A model generated the notes under the pieces. That model was not told the origin of the DNA and ran no database searches. It saw only the letters and a program-made list of their open reading frames with translations. From contig OX637623.1 of NCBI GenBank assembly GCA_951802195.1, positions 1,116,001-1,180,000 of the forward strand: 64,000 nucleotides of DNA. Reading direction: 5' to 3'. The position numbers and the translations under genes were made by a program. The number at the start of each line of letters is the position of its first letter. Within the stretch, counting starts at the first letter, position 1. This stretch comes from Tausonia pullulans (lineage: Eukaryota; Basidiomycota; Tremellomycetes; Cystofilobasidiales; Mrakiaceae). Of this stretch, positions 10,922-21,690 are shown one piece after another.

Positions 10922-13900
10922 TCACAGTAAGAACGGCGAACCTCCTCCTTGGCCGTCAGTGCTGCCTCCTCCAATCTCCAGCAGTCCCCCCTTCGACTTG
11001 ACCCTTCCTATCCCTGCGCCTTCCATGCCTCCAGCAGCCACTCTCAGATCACCCTCAACCTCTCCCGCCAATCCCCTAACCGTACCATCCTCATCCGTCG
11101 CCCTCACATACCCAACGATCGACTGCCCTCTCGCGAGCGCCTCGCCACCCAAGGGACCCAGCTCTGATGGATTCGCCCGGAGGAGGGAAGAGAGAAGGTG
11201 AAGCGCCGCGCGTCGGAGGACTGGGTGGCGGGCGTTGGCGAGGAGAGGGGAGTGGAGGGGGTCCTCCTCCTCTGGGATGGGCGTACCGGAGGCATATCCG
11301 TCGTCGTCGCTGTCCACGGTGGGGGGCTTCTTGTTCTCCGGCAAAGGATGTGTCGACCGCGGGACAGACTCGATCTGCAGAAGGTCGAGCGAGCCGTGGA
11401 AGAGGTCTTGGGCGTAGGGCCGGATTGTGAGCGGCGAGGATGAGGCGATGAGGCTGAGGATGGTGAGGGCCGAGGAACGCAGGGCTGTTGGGAGAGTTGA
11501 GGCGCGGACGGTGAGGATGATCGGAGGAATAAGGGTGGACGCTGGATGAGAGAAGGTGGATGGGTCAGAGGTCCCTGTGGCGATAAGCAAAGAGACACGA
11601 TAGAGAGCAAACGTACCATGGACAGCAAGCGCATCAGCAGACCGCTCAATAACACCACAAAGCGCCTCCCCGACTCTCAGCCGAAGATCCAACTCCTGTC
11701 TGCCCATCTCTCCTCCATCCCACCCCCTATTCCAAATGCCCTTCGCATACACGCCGACCATTCTCCCCAGAACATCTCTCCCCCAACCATCCACGAGCGC
11801 CGAAAGTCCCTTAACAGCATTCAAGTAGATGTATGAGTCTGGGTCCTGCACACTCGTCAGGAAGACATCGAGGATCGCAGGCACCAGAGCAGGCGGGACG
11901 GGGGAGAGTGACGGAGCAGAGGGACGTTCGCGAGTTTGCTGGTATGCAGGAAGGACGAGCTGGCGGAGGAGGATAAGGCCATGCGCTCGGACAGGGACGA
12001 GTGGATCTTGGACGAGTTTGAGCGCTTGCTGGTACTGCGAGAGGACGGCATCGGGCTCGCTTGAGGTGGACAAAGCTGTTGCAGGACCTGATGTCGCCCG
12101 TCGGACAGAGATGAGGAGACGTGCCTCGCGAACGACGTGGCGGATCGAGGGGGTGTTCGACTCAAGGAGGCGCGTGAGCGAGGCGTCGATAACGAGGAGG
12201 ATGGGCGAGGTCTCGGGGGTGAGGGCCTCGTTGGCTGCAGAATTTGATCCTTGTCAGTAGGCAAAAAGAGCCAAAAGAAGAGATTGAGCCCACACACATT
12301 GTAGTACGGCCACGAGAAGCCCAATCGCCGTTCCGACCAGGCCAAGCTTGCCTCCATCCAGACTCGCCTCGGCCTCCTCGTCGACTTGTGTCCCGTCCTC
12401 AAGCCTCGGCAGGTCTACCTCGTCGTCGCTGTCGAGTCCATCCTCGTCTTCTCCACCCGACGCGGCTCCGGCATGATTACCGTCCTCCTCCGGATCAACT
12501 ATCCGCAGGTTCGCAAGTCCAAATGGCTCAGCAGATGACGACGACGACGACGACGCCTTGGCTGTAGCGAGAGCACTTTCTCCTCCCGGCCAAGGATAGA
12601 TAGATGCCTCAAGGATGTGAGCGACGAAGCTGAGGACGCGGGCCTCCTCGCCCTTGACAAGCCCCTCGCCGAGCTCTTCAACAAGCCGAAGGATGAGCTG
12701 CATCATCAGGACACGACGACGCGGGTCGCTGTTGTCGTCGTCGTTGGGCGCCGCTGTCGATGATGTTTCGTCGGTCAAGGCCGTCGAGGCTGGCCGGAGC
12801 TCGTGGAGGAGAGATACGAAGAGGTCTCCAGCGACGGAAGGTCGATCGATCGCCTTGAGGTACGAGACGAGCATCGCCGGCGGAGGTTGCAAATCGAGCA
12901 TCGCGAGCGTCTGCGCTTCGATCCATGTCGAGTCCCCCTTCTCAGCGGTAGTGGAGGTAGTGATTGTGGTCGGCGGCTCCGGCCTCGACCAAACAATTGC
13001 AAGATCTTCCCCGCCACCCCTCCAATGCCATTCCGCTCCGTTCTCCTCTTCGCTAGAAGAGCCCGGCGTCGCCGGTTCTAAGACGCCTTCCCAGCCCCTT
13101 CCAGCCCGCACGACGCGCGCCATCCCAGTGAGGACCTCCTCCGGAGGCGCAACTCTTCCCCAGCTGCGAAGACAGTCCTCGACTTCTCTCCGGAGTATCG
13201 GGTCCGCCGTTGGTGTCCGTTGGAGGTGCCAGTGCAGCGCGAAGAGCTGTGGCAGGACCGGCGTGAGGAGCGCGGCATGATGCGTTGGGGAGGGTGGGGC
13301 GAGAAGGATGAGGGGGAGGAGAGCGGAGAGCGCTGTGTATGGATGGATGGCGGAAGGCGGGTGGAGAGCCGAGTGGACCCGAGGGAGCACGAGATAAGCT
13401 TGCGAGGGGAGAAGTCGAGCGAGGGTGAGGGCGAGCGCGCGGAGGTAAGGCTGTGGTGTTGCAGGGGAGGAGAGCAGGTCCAAGAGGTGAGGAATCATTT
13501 GAGGGAAGTAGTCCTCCGCTTTGAGTTCTCCAGGAACAGCTCCGAGTACTCGCGCGACACCTTCGGCTTTCTTGCCCGCGTCTCCGTCCTCTCTACCGTC
13601 GCTCCGCTCATCTTCGCCTGAGCCAAAGATACCGCGGAGAACGCCCTCAACACCGCCTGGACGGAGAAGGGCGCGCGTCATGAGTTCACCGGCGACGCGG
13701 CGGACGTGAGGGATCACCGTTGTCGCTGCTGCCAAGATGGAGGAGGCGGACGAAGGCGCAGGTGCAAGAAGAGGGGAGACTAGCGAGAGGGCTTGTGGAG
13801 GAGGCAAGCTACCAACGCGGAAGAGGGTCAGCTTAGTGTGAAGCAGAGGCAAAAGTAGGAACTCACGAATCGAGCACCCGCAGAATTTGGTCCTTCAGCT

Positions 13901-14709
13901 CGTTCCTCTCCCTTTCGCCAGGCACTGACTTGTCCGGCGGCTCCCAAGCTAGGGCGACACCCATTTTAAGAACCCCTCGGACGCCCCCAGCGTCTCGGAC
14001 GAGTCGACCAATGTCCGTGGCGGGCCGGCGTTCGGCGAGCGAGAGAACGCGCGCCACATCGCGAGCGAGCGTGCTTTGAGCCTGAGATATGATCTCTTGT
14101 GGTGGGAGCTCGACAATACGTGCATGTTGTCTGCTGCTGCTGTTACTGCTGGGGTCCGAGGAAATCGTAGATGGTGGCAAGGCCGGGAAAGCCAGAGGCA
14201 TAAGAGGTTGGAGAGCGTGCGCGAGGGCGTGCGATAGAAGGGTGAGGATGAGAGGGGACGCAGAGAGTGGTAGAACTGGTGGATCTAAAGAGAAATATAA
14301 GCATCAGACTAGTAGTGTATCTGCGACGGGATAGGAACGGCTTGGACTGACCTCCCGCTTTAAGGCCAACCTCGAGTTCGCGGACGAGGCCGTCCATTGT
14401 CTCGAGCGCCCAAAGGGCAATTCTGCCCATTTTCCACGCGATAGGGGACCTCCCATTTGCAGAGTCACCTCTCAGCTCCTCTCCTACTCGACTAGAGGAG
14501 TCGTCGCTTTCCGAGATTCCTTCTGCAGCATGCGGAACGGCTGCAAGGAACGCGTCGAGGGCGGCCTCATTCGGGCGACGCGTGGGCTGGTTCTTGCGCG
14601 GAATGGGATAAAGAGCCTTGAGTTCTCGCAGGAGAGTCGGCAGGGAGAGAGGCACGGCTCTGGCCGTCGAGGTCGAAGGTGTAGGCGTCGAGGTCGAGGT
14701 GGAAATCAT
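10922..14709 (-). CDS. RTP1: RTP1/TANGO6-like HEAT-repeat protein (RNA polymerase II nuclear import)
   Basis: Large helical-repeat protein of the Rtp1/TANGO6 family. Yeast Rtp1 helps assemble RNA polymerase II and import it into the nucleus. Exons 14709-14352, 14284-13867, 13808-12298, 12234-11617 and 11541-10922 close in frame at 1,174 aa. The diagnostic RTP1_C1 region reads LVQDPLVPVRAHGLILLRQL, followed by DPDSYIYLNAVKGLSAL (family: DSYIYLNAIKGL). A second conserved block (ALRSSALTILSLIA...RRAALHLLSSLL) is the RTP1_C2 region. Acidic linkers (DEDGLDSDDEVDLP) separate the repeats. The third intron donor is AAT|gtgtgt. The start is the first ATG in frame (MISTSTSTPT). It faces SNT1 across an 820-base divergent promoter. 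Family assignment is good; function is inferred from yeast. Confidence 0.85.
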
Positions 14710-15528
14710 GATTGACAAGGAGTCGAGTCGCGCGCTAGTTATCTAAGCGGAAGCGGAGGTGACAGGGAGCATCGATCGGGTAGCCTGTTGCGATCGGTGA
14801 GAGTGAATATCCTGTAGCGAGGCTGGCAGGAAGGCGAAGCAGGTGGTCGTTTGGAAACCACCTGTCTGTCTGTCAGCAACGCGTTCTCCTTCAGCAGAGA
14901 GCGCCCGGACCCCTCTGTGCCAAAAGATGCTCACTATTCCCAAATCCTCTCCGAATTATCTAGATAGAATGCTATTAGCATGGCTGGGGACTCACCCTCG
15001 CAAGTGCGATGGGAGTCGGTCGCAGGAGGACGTGCGCGTCTGACTACTGCTCCCCCCGCCTGCGCGCCTCGCCTCGCCGATGCCCGCTTGCGACCGCGCC
15101 GGCTGCTTGCTCCCTGAGGCTCGCCTCTTTCTCTCTCTGCGCCCGCCCGCGCGAGTCTGCTGCCAACACTTCCTGCCTCCCTTTCTCCACTCCCCCTTCT
15201 CGCCCGCTCGCCCGTTTGCTCCACTCAAGCGCCCGCTGGCTCAGGCCCGCGACCCCCATCCCGCCTTCCCGCGAGCACACACCGCAGACCTGGATGGTCC
15301 ACGACCACCCTGCGAGCCCCTGCCCCCCGCCCACGTCGTCTTGCTGAAGAGGGCCAAACCACCGGCCGTCCTCTTCGCCGCCCGCCTCAGCCTGCCGCTA
15401 GGACGACGCCGCCCCTCCCCTACGACGACGACGACGACCCCCAGCCCCCCCACCACCACCACCATCCACAAACTCATTCACCTATCCGGCGAGCACTCGC
15501 CCCCGACTTGCTCCCCTCTTCGTCGCAT
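14710..15528. promoter_or_regulatory. divergent intergenic region between RTP1 and SNT1
   Basis: These 819 bases separate two head-to-head genes and should hold both promoters. The SNT1 side (about 15050-15500) is strongly pyrimidine-rich with CCCGCC, GCCCGC and CCACC repeats, fitting a long leader. Open frames here are GC-rich readings of this sequence without recognisable protein features. Confidence 0.6.
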
Positions 15529-18500
15529 ATGACGACCGCCTCGCCCGAACTCTGGCGTCGACAGCAACATAGAGACGACCCGCCCGTCGTCTCCTCTTCC
15601 GCCGTCTCCCGTTACGACGACTTGGGCCCTCCCCAAGCCGGGCCGTCGTCCTCGGCATCGGCATACGTGTCCAAGGGCTGGAGCCGGCGGATTGCGCTCG
15701 ACGACCGCGAGACGGGAGGAGGACCTTCTTCCTCGCGCGGAGCTGCCGACGACTACGAGGTGCGTTCTTTGCCCTTCTTCTCCTACCCCCTCTTATCAAC
15801 CGGGTGCCTTGTGGGCGGGGCAGAACGGGCTGGGAAATTGATGGTGGTGAGCGTGAGGTTAGAGGAGAAGGTCGACTCCGATCGTACACCTCGCTTGTTC
15901 TCTCTCGAGGGAGTTCCCGGCGACTCGTCTTGGGTATCTGAGAGGCATCCCAGGGCCCGACCATGGCCCGATCGCTAGGTTTTTGTCAACCAGTCGGTCC
16001 TTGGACATGTCTCAGTCGACTGGTTGGATGGATGCATCGTCCCGCTTCCTCGGACGGTCGGGAGGGATGGTCGACTTGTTGCTCCTCTCACTCGTCCAAG
16101 ACCTATCAGACCCGCTTGCCCTGTTTTTCCACTGGAGTTCCAACTCCCGACCGTTCCTCTTTCGCTCTCGCCCTCGACTTTCTTATTTCGATTGACTCTG
16201 ACCTAGTCTTGCTCTCTTTGCCCCGTCGTGGCCCCTCAGGGATCCTACTACAGCTCAGGTGGCCCTCGTTCCCCCCCATTGACTTGCAGCGGGTCCTCAT
16301 ACGACCGCGGCGACCGTCGCCCACGCTCACCACCACCTTACAACAACTACTCCTCCGGTAGTGGTCCACCACCATCGAGACGCGGAGGAGGAGGGGGAGG
16401 AGGGGGCGGGTGGGACAGCCCAGATCACGCCTTACCGCCGAGACCAAGCTTCCCGTCGGCTGAAGGCAGCGGAAGTGGTGGAGGAGGGGGTCGGTCGCGG
16501 TATTCTGGAGGAGGAGGACGTGGAGGACCGACGAACGAATGGCCCGAGAGAGGAGGAGGGGGCAAGGCCCCGATGTACGAGAGGGACGCAGGCTGGTCGT
16601 CCTCCGCCAATGGGAAAGGCCGGGCGAGGCTCAGCGACGAGTGGGAGAGTGCTGGCGGTGGGAGCGTCCGGAGGGTTGGAAGAGGAAGCGATTGGGAGTC
16701 GGACAGCCCGAGGAGTGTTTATGAGCGGGACGGGCCACCGCCGAGGTCAAGCAAGTGGGACTATCAGGAGTGAGTCTAGGTACACGTCCGTCCTTACATT
16801 TATTCGTTGTCACCTGACCCCCTCTCGTTCCCTCTCCAGTCGGGCACAACGGCAACCACCTCCCCATCTAGGTGGTCACTCCCCGACTCGAGGGTCTTTC
16901 AGCCCTCATCCACAGCGTTCCCGTCATCCATCCTCCGCCTCCAACGCCGGTTCCGCTGCCTACCCTACGCCTCGCCCTTCCTTCCCACCCAACAGCTACC
17001 GCCCACTTTCATCGACGTATCCGAATGACCCATACCCACCGCCCCCCGCTAACGGTTACCGCGGCTACGGCCCCGGCAAGCGCTCAGGCTGGGATGGCAG
17101 CGGTCGGGACGTGCACGATCGGTGGAATGACCGGGCGGGGAGCGCTGGCCATGACTCGAAGCTTCCAACTTCGTCTTCGGCTTTGTCAAACGGGTACAAC
17201 TATCCGATCGCGGCGCAAGACGACGAGCGCGAGGAGGGGGAGCGCGACGAGGACGAGGATGTTCGGAACATTGATGGCGGATTGCCGAGCGTCGGAGGGT
17301 TTATCTACAACGACAAGGACCAGATGGACTATGGTGAGACGGCGCTCTCGTACGAGGACGTCGGCGTGGCGTCGTCGCCTGTCAGACCCAAGGCGAAGAA
17401 GGAGCCCTCGCCGGTGCCATCTTCTCCCGTACATGCGTCGCCGTCGCCGCCGCCGCCCGCAGCGAGGGCCAGTTCCTCGTCTATGGACATAGATCGGGAG
17501 ACTCCCACGGCTCCTCCTTCACCACCACCCCCTCCACCGCCGGCCGAGAAGGCGACGACGGTCTCACCGCCCTCCCCTGCCTCTCTTCCGTCCGAATCCC
17601 CAGCCTCCACGAGCCTGCCTTCGAGACCTTCCTCCCCTTCTCGCCCTGCCTCTCCCCTCCCTCCTCCTTCCGCCATCAACATCTCCAATCTTTCACGTGC
17701 CTCCACTTCTCCCCCGCCACCGGCTTTACCCTCCCATCTATCCTCAGCCTCTAAGCAGCCTCTGTCTGCACTGACGCCCAAGTCCGCCGTCGTCGTCGAC
17801 TTTGCCCCTCCCGCCTCTCCTGTTGAACCAGCTGCACCAGCCGCCTTCGCCATGCCTCCATCCCCGCCTCCAACCGCCTCGTCCCCTACTGTCCCCCCGG
17901 CCGGCTCCGCTTCCGAATGGCCTGAACTTGTCGTCGAGACGGCACCATCAGAGGACGTGGAGATGGCCTCGCCGACAACCATGCTAACTACCGGCATCAT
18001 TGTCGCGACCGCGCCGTCCATCGCTCCCGTTTCACCTCTTGGGACACTTGAAGCTGTCCCTGCCTCTCCGGTCAAGGTGCCGACTCCCCCTTCGCCTGCG
18101 AAGCCGGTGCCGGCGGTGGTGACCTCTTCGCCGTCCAAGCTACCGGCCGAGGGCCCTCCATCCGATCAGCACGTCGAGCCTGTGCCGAAGGATGGCGTAG
18201 GTGGGGGTAAGCGGAAACGCCGCAAGATCGCCACTGCTGAGCCTGAGCCGGAAGCGGTCGTTATGGACGAGGACCCGGCCGAGGAAAACGGTGATGAGGA
18301 ACAAAGAGAGGAGCAGGAAGAGGACCCCGTCGTTCGACTCGTCCAGGGCCGGATCGCTTCCAATGACAGACTTGGACCTGCTGAGACAGATTCGATCATC
18401 GCTACGAACTTGGCGTTGCTCGACCCACCTTCCTCTCGCCTTCCCACGGTTACCCCGACCATCACCGGCACGTCGTCTTCGTCCGAACTGGTACCGGCAG

Positions 18501-21419
18501 CCCTGGCGATTCCTCTCCCGTTGGAGGATCTTCCCTCCCCTGAAATCTCTACAGCCGTCCGCGTCCGCGTCCAGTCCAACCGCCTTGAAGCCATCGCCAA
18601 GACAGAGCGCCTCCGAAACGAGTACCGCACGCTCAACACCGAATGGCGCGCCAACTGTGCTCGCTTGGAGCGACTCTCCGAACGCCGGCAGCAGCAGCAG
18701 GCTGCGCTAGCCTCAGCCAAGTCGGGTGCAGCTGGGAGTGGTGGAGGCTCCACCTATTCCACGAATGGAGGTGGGCTGTTTGGTTCAACGAGCGTCACGT
18801 CTACACCTGGACTAGGGTCTTTCCTCGACGAGCCTGGCGTTCGCGGTAGCTTAGCAAGGACATCGCGCTCTCGTGGACCTGGTGCCGACTTGGGCCTCGG
18901 TGGAGGCATTGGCGGTTACTTCGGGGACGCCGTCCGGAGTGAAGCCGAGTTCCAATTGATCCTCGCTTCGCTCGAGGAGGCCGACCAGATGGACCCGAAC
19001 TTGCGAGCGGCAAGGACAACGGCCATTGTTCCAGACATGATCCTCGATGAGGTCGAGCGCGATCGCGATTCTTTCGACGACACGAACGGGCTTGTGCTGG
19101 ATCCGGAGGCGTTCTTCGCTGAAAGCGTTGCGGAGTGGACTGAGGAGGAGAAAGCTATCTTTCAGAGGAGGTTTGCGTCGCACCCGAAGCAATTTGGTCA
19201 GTGTTTTCTCGTTTGCTTCTGCCTTCTCTTCTCTTCTCCCAAGTGTTATCGCTAAGCCTGCTCCCCTATCCCTCACAGGCAAAATCGCTGAGCATCTCCC
19301 TAATAAAACGGCGAAGGAGTGCGTCCTGTACTACTATCGGACCAAAAAGACGATCGACTATCGCACTATCGTCGCCTCCCGAGGCGGTTCCAAGCGCAAA
19401 GGTGGTCGTCGAGCCGGCGCAACCAAAGCCTCGCTCCTGCTGGCCAACCTCGATCGGAAAAAGGCTAAGCCTCTCGTCCCGACAACGCGACCGCCGGTGG
19501 ACGACACGAGTTCCGCTGCGACGCTAAGGGCTGCCGCCGACGAGGACTCAGCAATGGAGTCGGGCCCGTCAACGCCTGGACCGAGTGCATCATCTAGCGT
19601 GGCCGCGGAGCTGGCTCCCTGTAATGCCCCAGCTCCGACGAATGGCCGCAAGCGCTCGAGGGTCGAGGCACTCGCCGGAGGGGCAGAAGCTACTTTCACG
19701 CCCGGGGTGCCTCCGGACCTCAAGCGGAGTAGATTCCACGCCGATCATGCGACGCCAACCTCGACGCCGACCTCGACGCCGACCTCGCGACGTACGCTCG
19801 ACGACATCGCCGATTCGCAGAGTTCCCAGAATAGGGCAGATCCGGATGTGCTGAGCCGGCCCTCGGCGGCCTCCTTGGTGCTCGAGGGCGGTGCCGGCTC
19901 GCCTACCCCCGGCGCCGGCAGCAGCGGTGTCAAGCGTCCTCGCCCGAGGACGAAGAAAAAGACTGCGGCTCCCTCAACGCTCGGCGATCCCAATACTGTC
20001 CCCCTGCCTGCGACGACGACTAAGCCACCACGCACGACGGTCTCAGTTTCGATGGCTTCAGTCCTCTCCAGCGCTCCGAGCACCCCTGCAGACGAGAACG
20101 GTCTCTCTTCGCATTCGGTTTCGTCGGCTACCTCCCCCGCCGCCATCATCGGCAACGACCCTTCGTTGAGCGGCCAGCCAACAATGGCGGGAGCCACTGC
20201 CCCGACCAAGCGGAAGTCGTCATCTGTCAATTCGTACTGGTCCATGTCGGAGAAGGCTGGGTTCCTCAAGTCGCTCGAGCAGCACGGCAAGGACTGGGCT
20301 GCGATTTCGAGGGCCCTCGCCTCTTGCGGGACGGGGATCGGCAACTCAAAGACGGCCGTGCAGGTCCGAAATTACTTCCAGTCGAATGCGGAACAGCTTG
20401 GACTGGAAGCGGTCGCTGCCGAGGCAGCGGGCGCAAAGGAGGCGGCCAGGGGTGTGCAGGCTGTGAGTGTCCCAGTTGAGCTCCATTTGTTCAATGGGCA
20501 TCCAATTGACCCCTTTCTACAGCTCACAATCTCCTCTGAGGAGCGCAAGCCTGTTCTCGAGCCCTTCCCCTCCCGTACGACGGGTCTTTTCGCCGTTCCC
20601 CCGCTGTCGCCTCCTCGTCGAACGCTCTCACCCCTCATGACGACCGCCGGTGGCGACGTTTCTCGCCCGCCGAGTCGCGGCATGAGCCTCTTCAACTTGC
20701 TCAACGCTCCCGACTCGCCCGGCAAGACCATCGGTAGTGGCGGAGTTGCTCGTAAGGGCCCCGTGAGCTCGCTCGACATCAAGCCGCCCGCCGGCATGTC
20801 GCTCATGGACTCGGTCATTGGTGCGGGAGCTCGACCGGCCGTGTCCCGGTACAGCGAATCGCTAGGCTCTCCTTCCCCTGGTCTGAATGGAGGAGGAAGT
20901 CACGGTCATCATAGCACCCACGGCCACAGCCTCGGCCATGGTCCATCGCCTCCCCCGCCACGATGGGGGCCTACGCCACCTTCGCTCTTCGCCAACTCGA
21001 GCCGGCGATCGAGCGGTGGTGGTAGCTCGATTCACGATCTCATCCATCGGCCTTCTGCCCGCGGGATCGACCACGCAATCCCAAGCTCCCTTCCGATTCC
21101 GCCACGGCCGTACTCTGCCTCTTCTGCGTCCTGGGCGCCGCCTCCGCCTCCTCACGTCGCTTCGTCGATGTCAGCCTCTTCCCATCCGCTCTCTCACCCC
21201 CAACCACATCTCCCGGCCCATCCCCTTCACCACCCGGTCTCAAGGCCCGCCTTCCACGCGGCGTTTGACAACCCGGCGCCTGTTGGCCCGCCATTCATCA
21301 AGAATGGGTGGCACGACGTTCAGCGCTCGACTGCTTCGGCCGGCTCGTCCGGCTCGGCGTCGCCCTCGCCGGCACCATTCCCCATGGGCGGCGAGCCTAT
21401 CCGTCAGCATCGCCCTTGA
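15529..21419 (+). CDS. SNT1: SNT1/NCoR-like SANT-domain corepressor subunit
   Basis: Nuclear scaffold of a Set3-type histone deacetylase complex, the fungal relative of NCoR/SMRT. Exons 15529-15759, 16240-16769, 16840-19196 and 19279-21419 close at 1,752 aa. The first SANT domain (about residues 1020-1070) reads EWTEEEKAIFQRRFASHPKQ, then FGKIAEHLPNKTAKECVLYY, the NCoR-type signature. It is preceded by the conserved block NGLVLDPEAFFAE. A second SANT (about 1358-1405) reads SYWSMSEKAGFLKSLEQHGK and ends AVQVRNYFQSN. A coiled coil (RLRNEYRTLNTEWRANCARL) lies before SANT1. The rest is Pro/Ser-rich low-complexity sequence, with Gly/Arg-rich patches near residues 125-160. The first intron is long (480 bases). 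A 60-base in-frame segment at 20463-20522 looks like an additional intron, which would shorten the protein by 20 residues. Confidence 0.9.
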
Positions 21420-21690
21420 GGTTCCTTTCTTCCTTGGCTTTTCCTTCTGTTCTCCTCGTTCGTAGTTTTCTCATACCCATTGCTCTTCTTTATGGTCATC
21501 CCATCCCGATTCTTGGTTGTCTCCGTTTCATCTCCGACTCCGCTACATTTCACTTGACTTGGTCTGGTTCCTCACCTCTCTCCCTCCCTCCCTTCTCCTC
21601 TTTCTTCCTATGTATTCTTCTCTTTTCGCCCTCAACTCTTCTTTCGACTTCGATGATGAGGGACGGAAAAGTGATAAACTCAGCCGTGGC

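Noticed and set aside
10548-11201. Rightward open frame of 217 codons
   Set aside because: Its second half is antisense to the RTP1 C-terminus and its first half is intergenic; composition is not protein-like.
15963-16361. Open frames within the first SNT1 intron
   Set aside because: They have no conserved features, and the flanking SNT1 exons join in phase across the 480-base intron.
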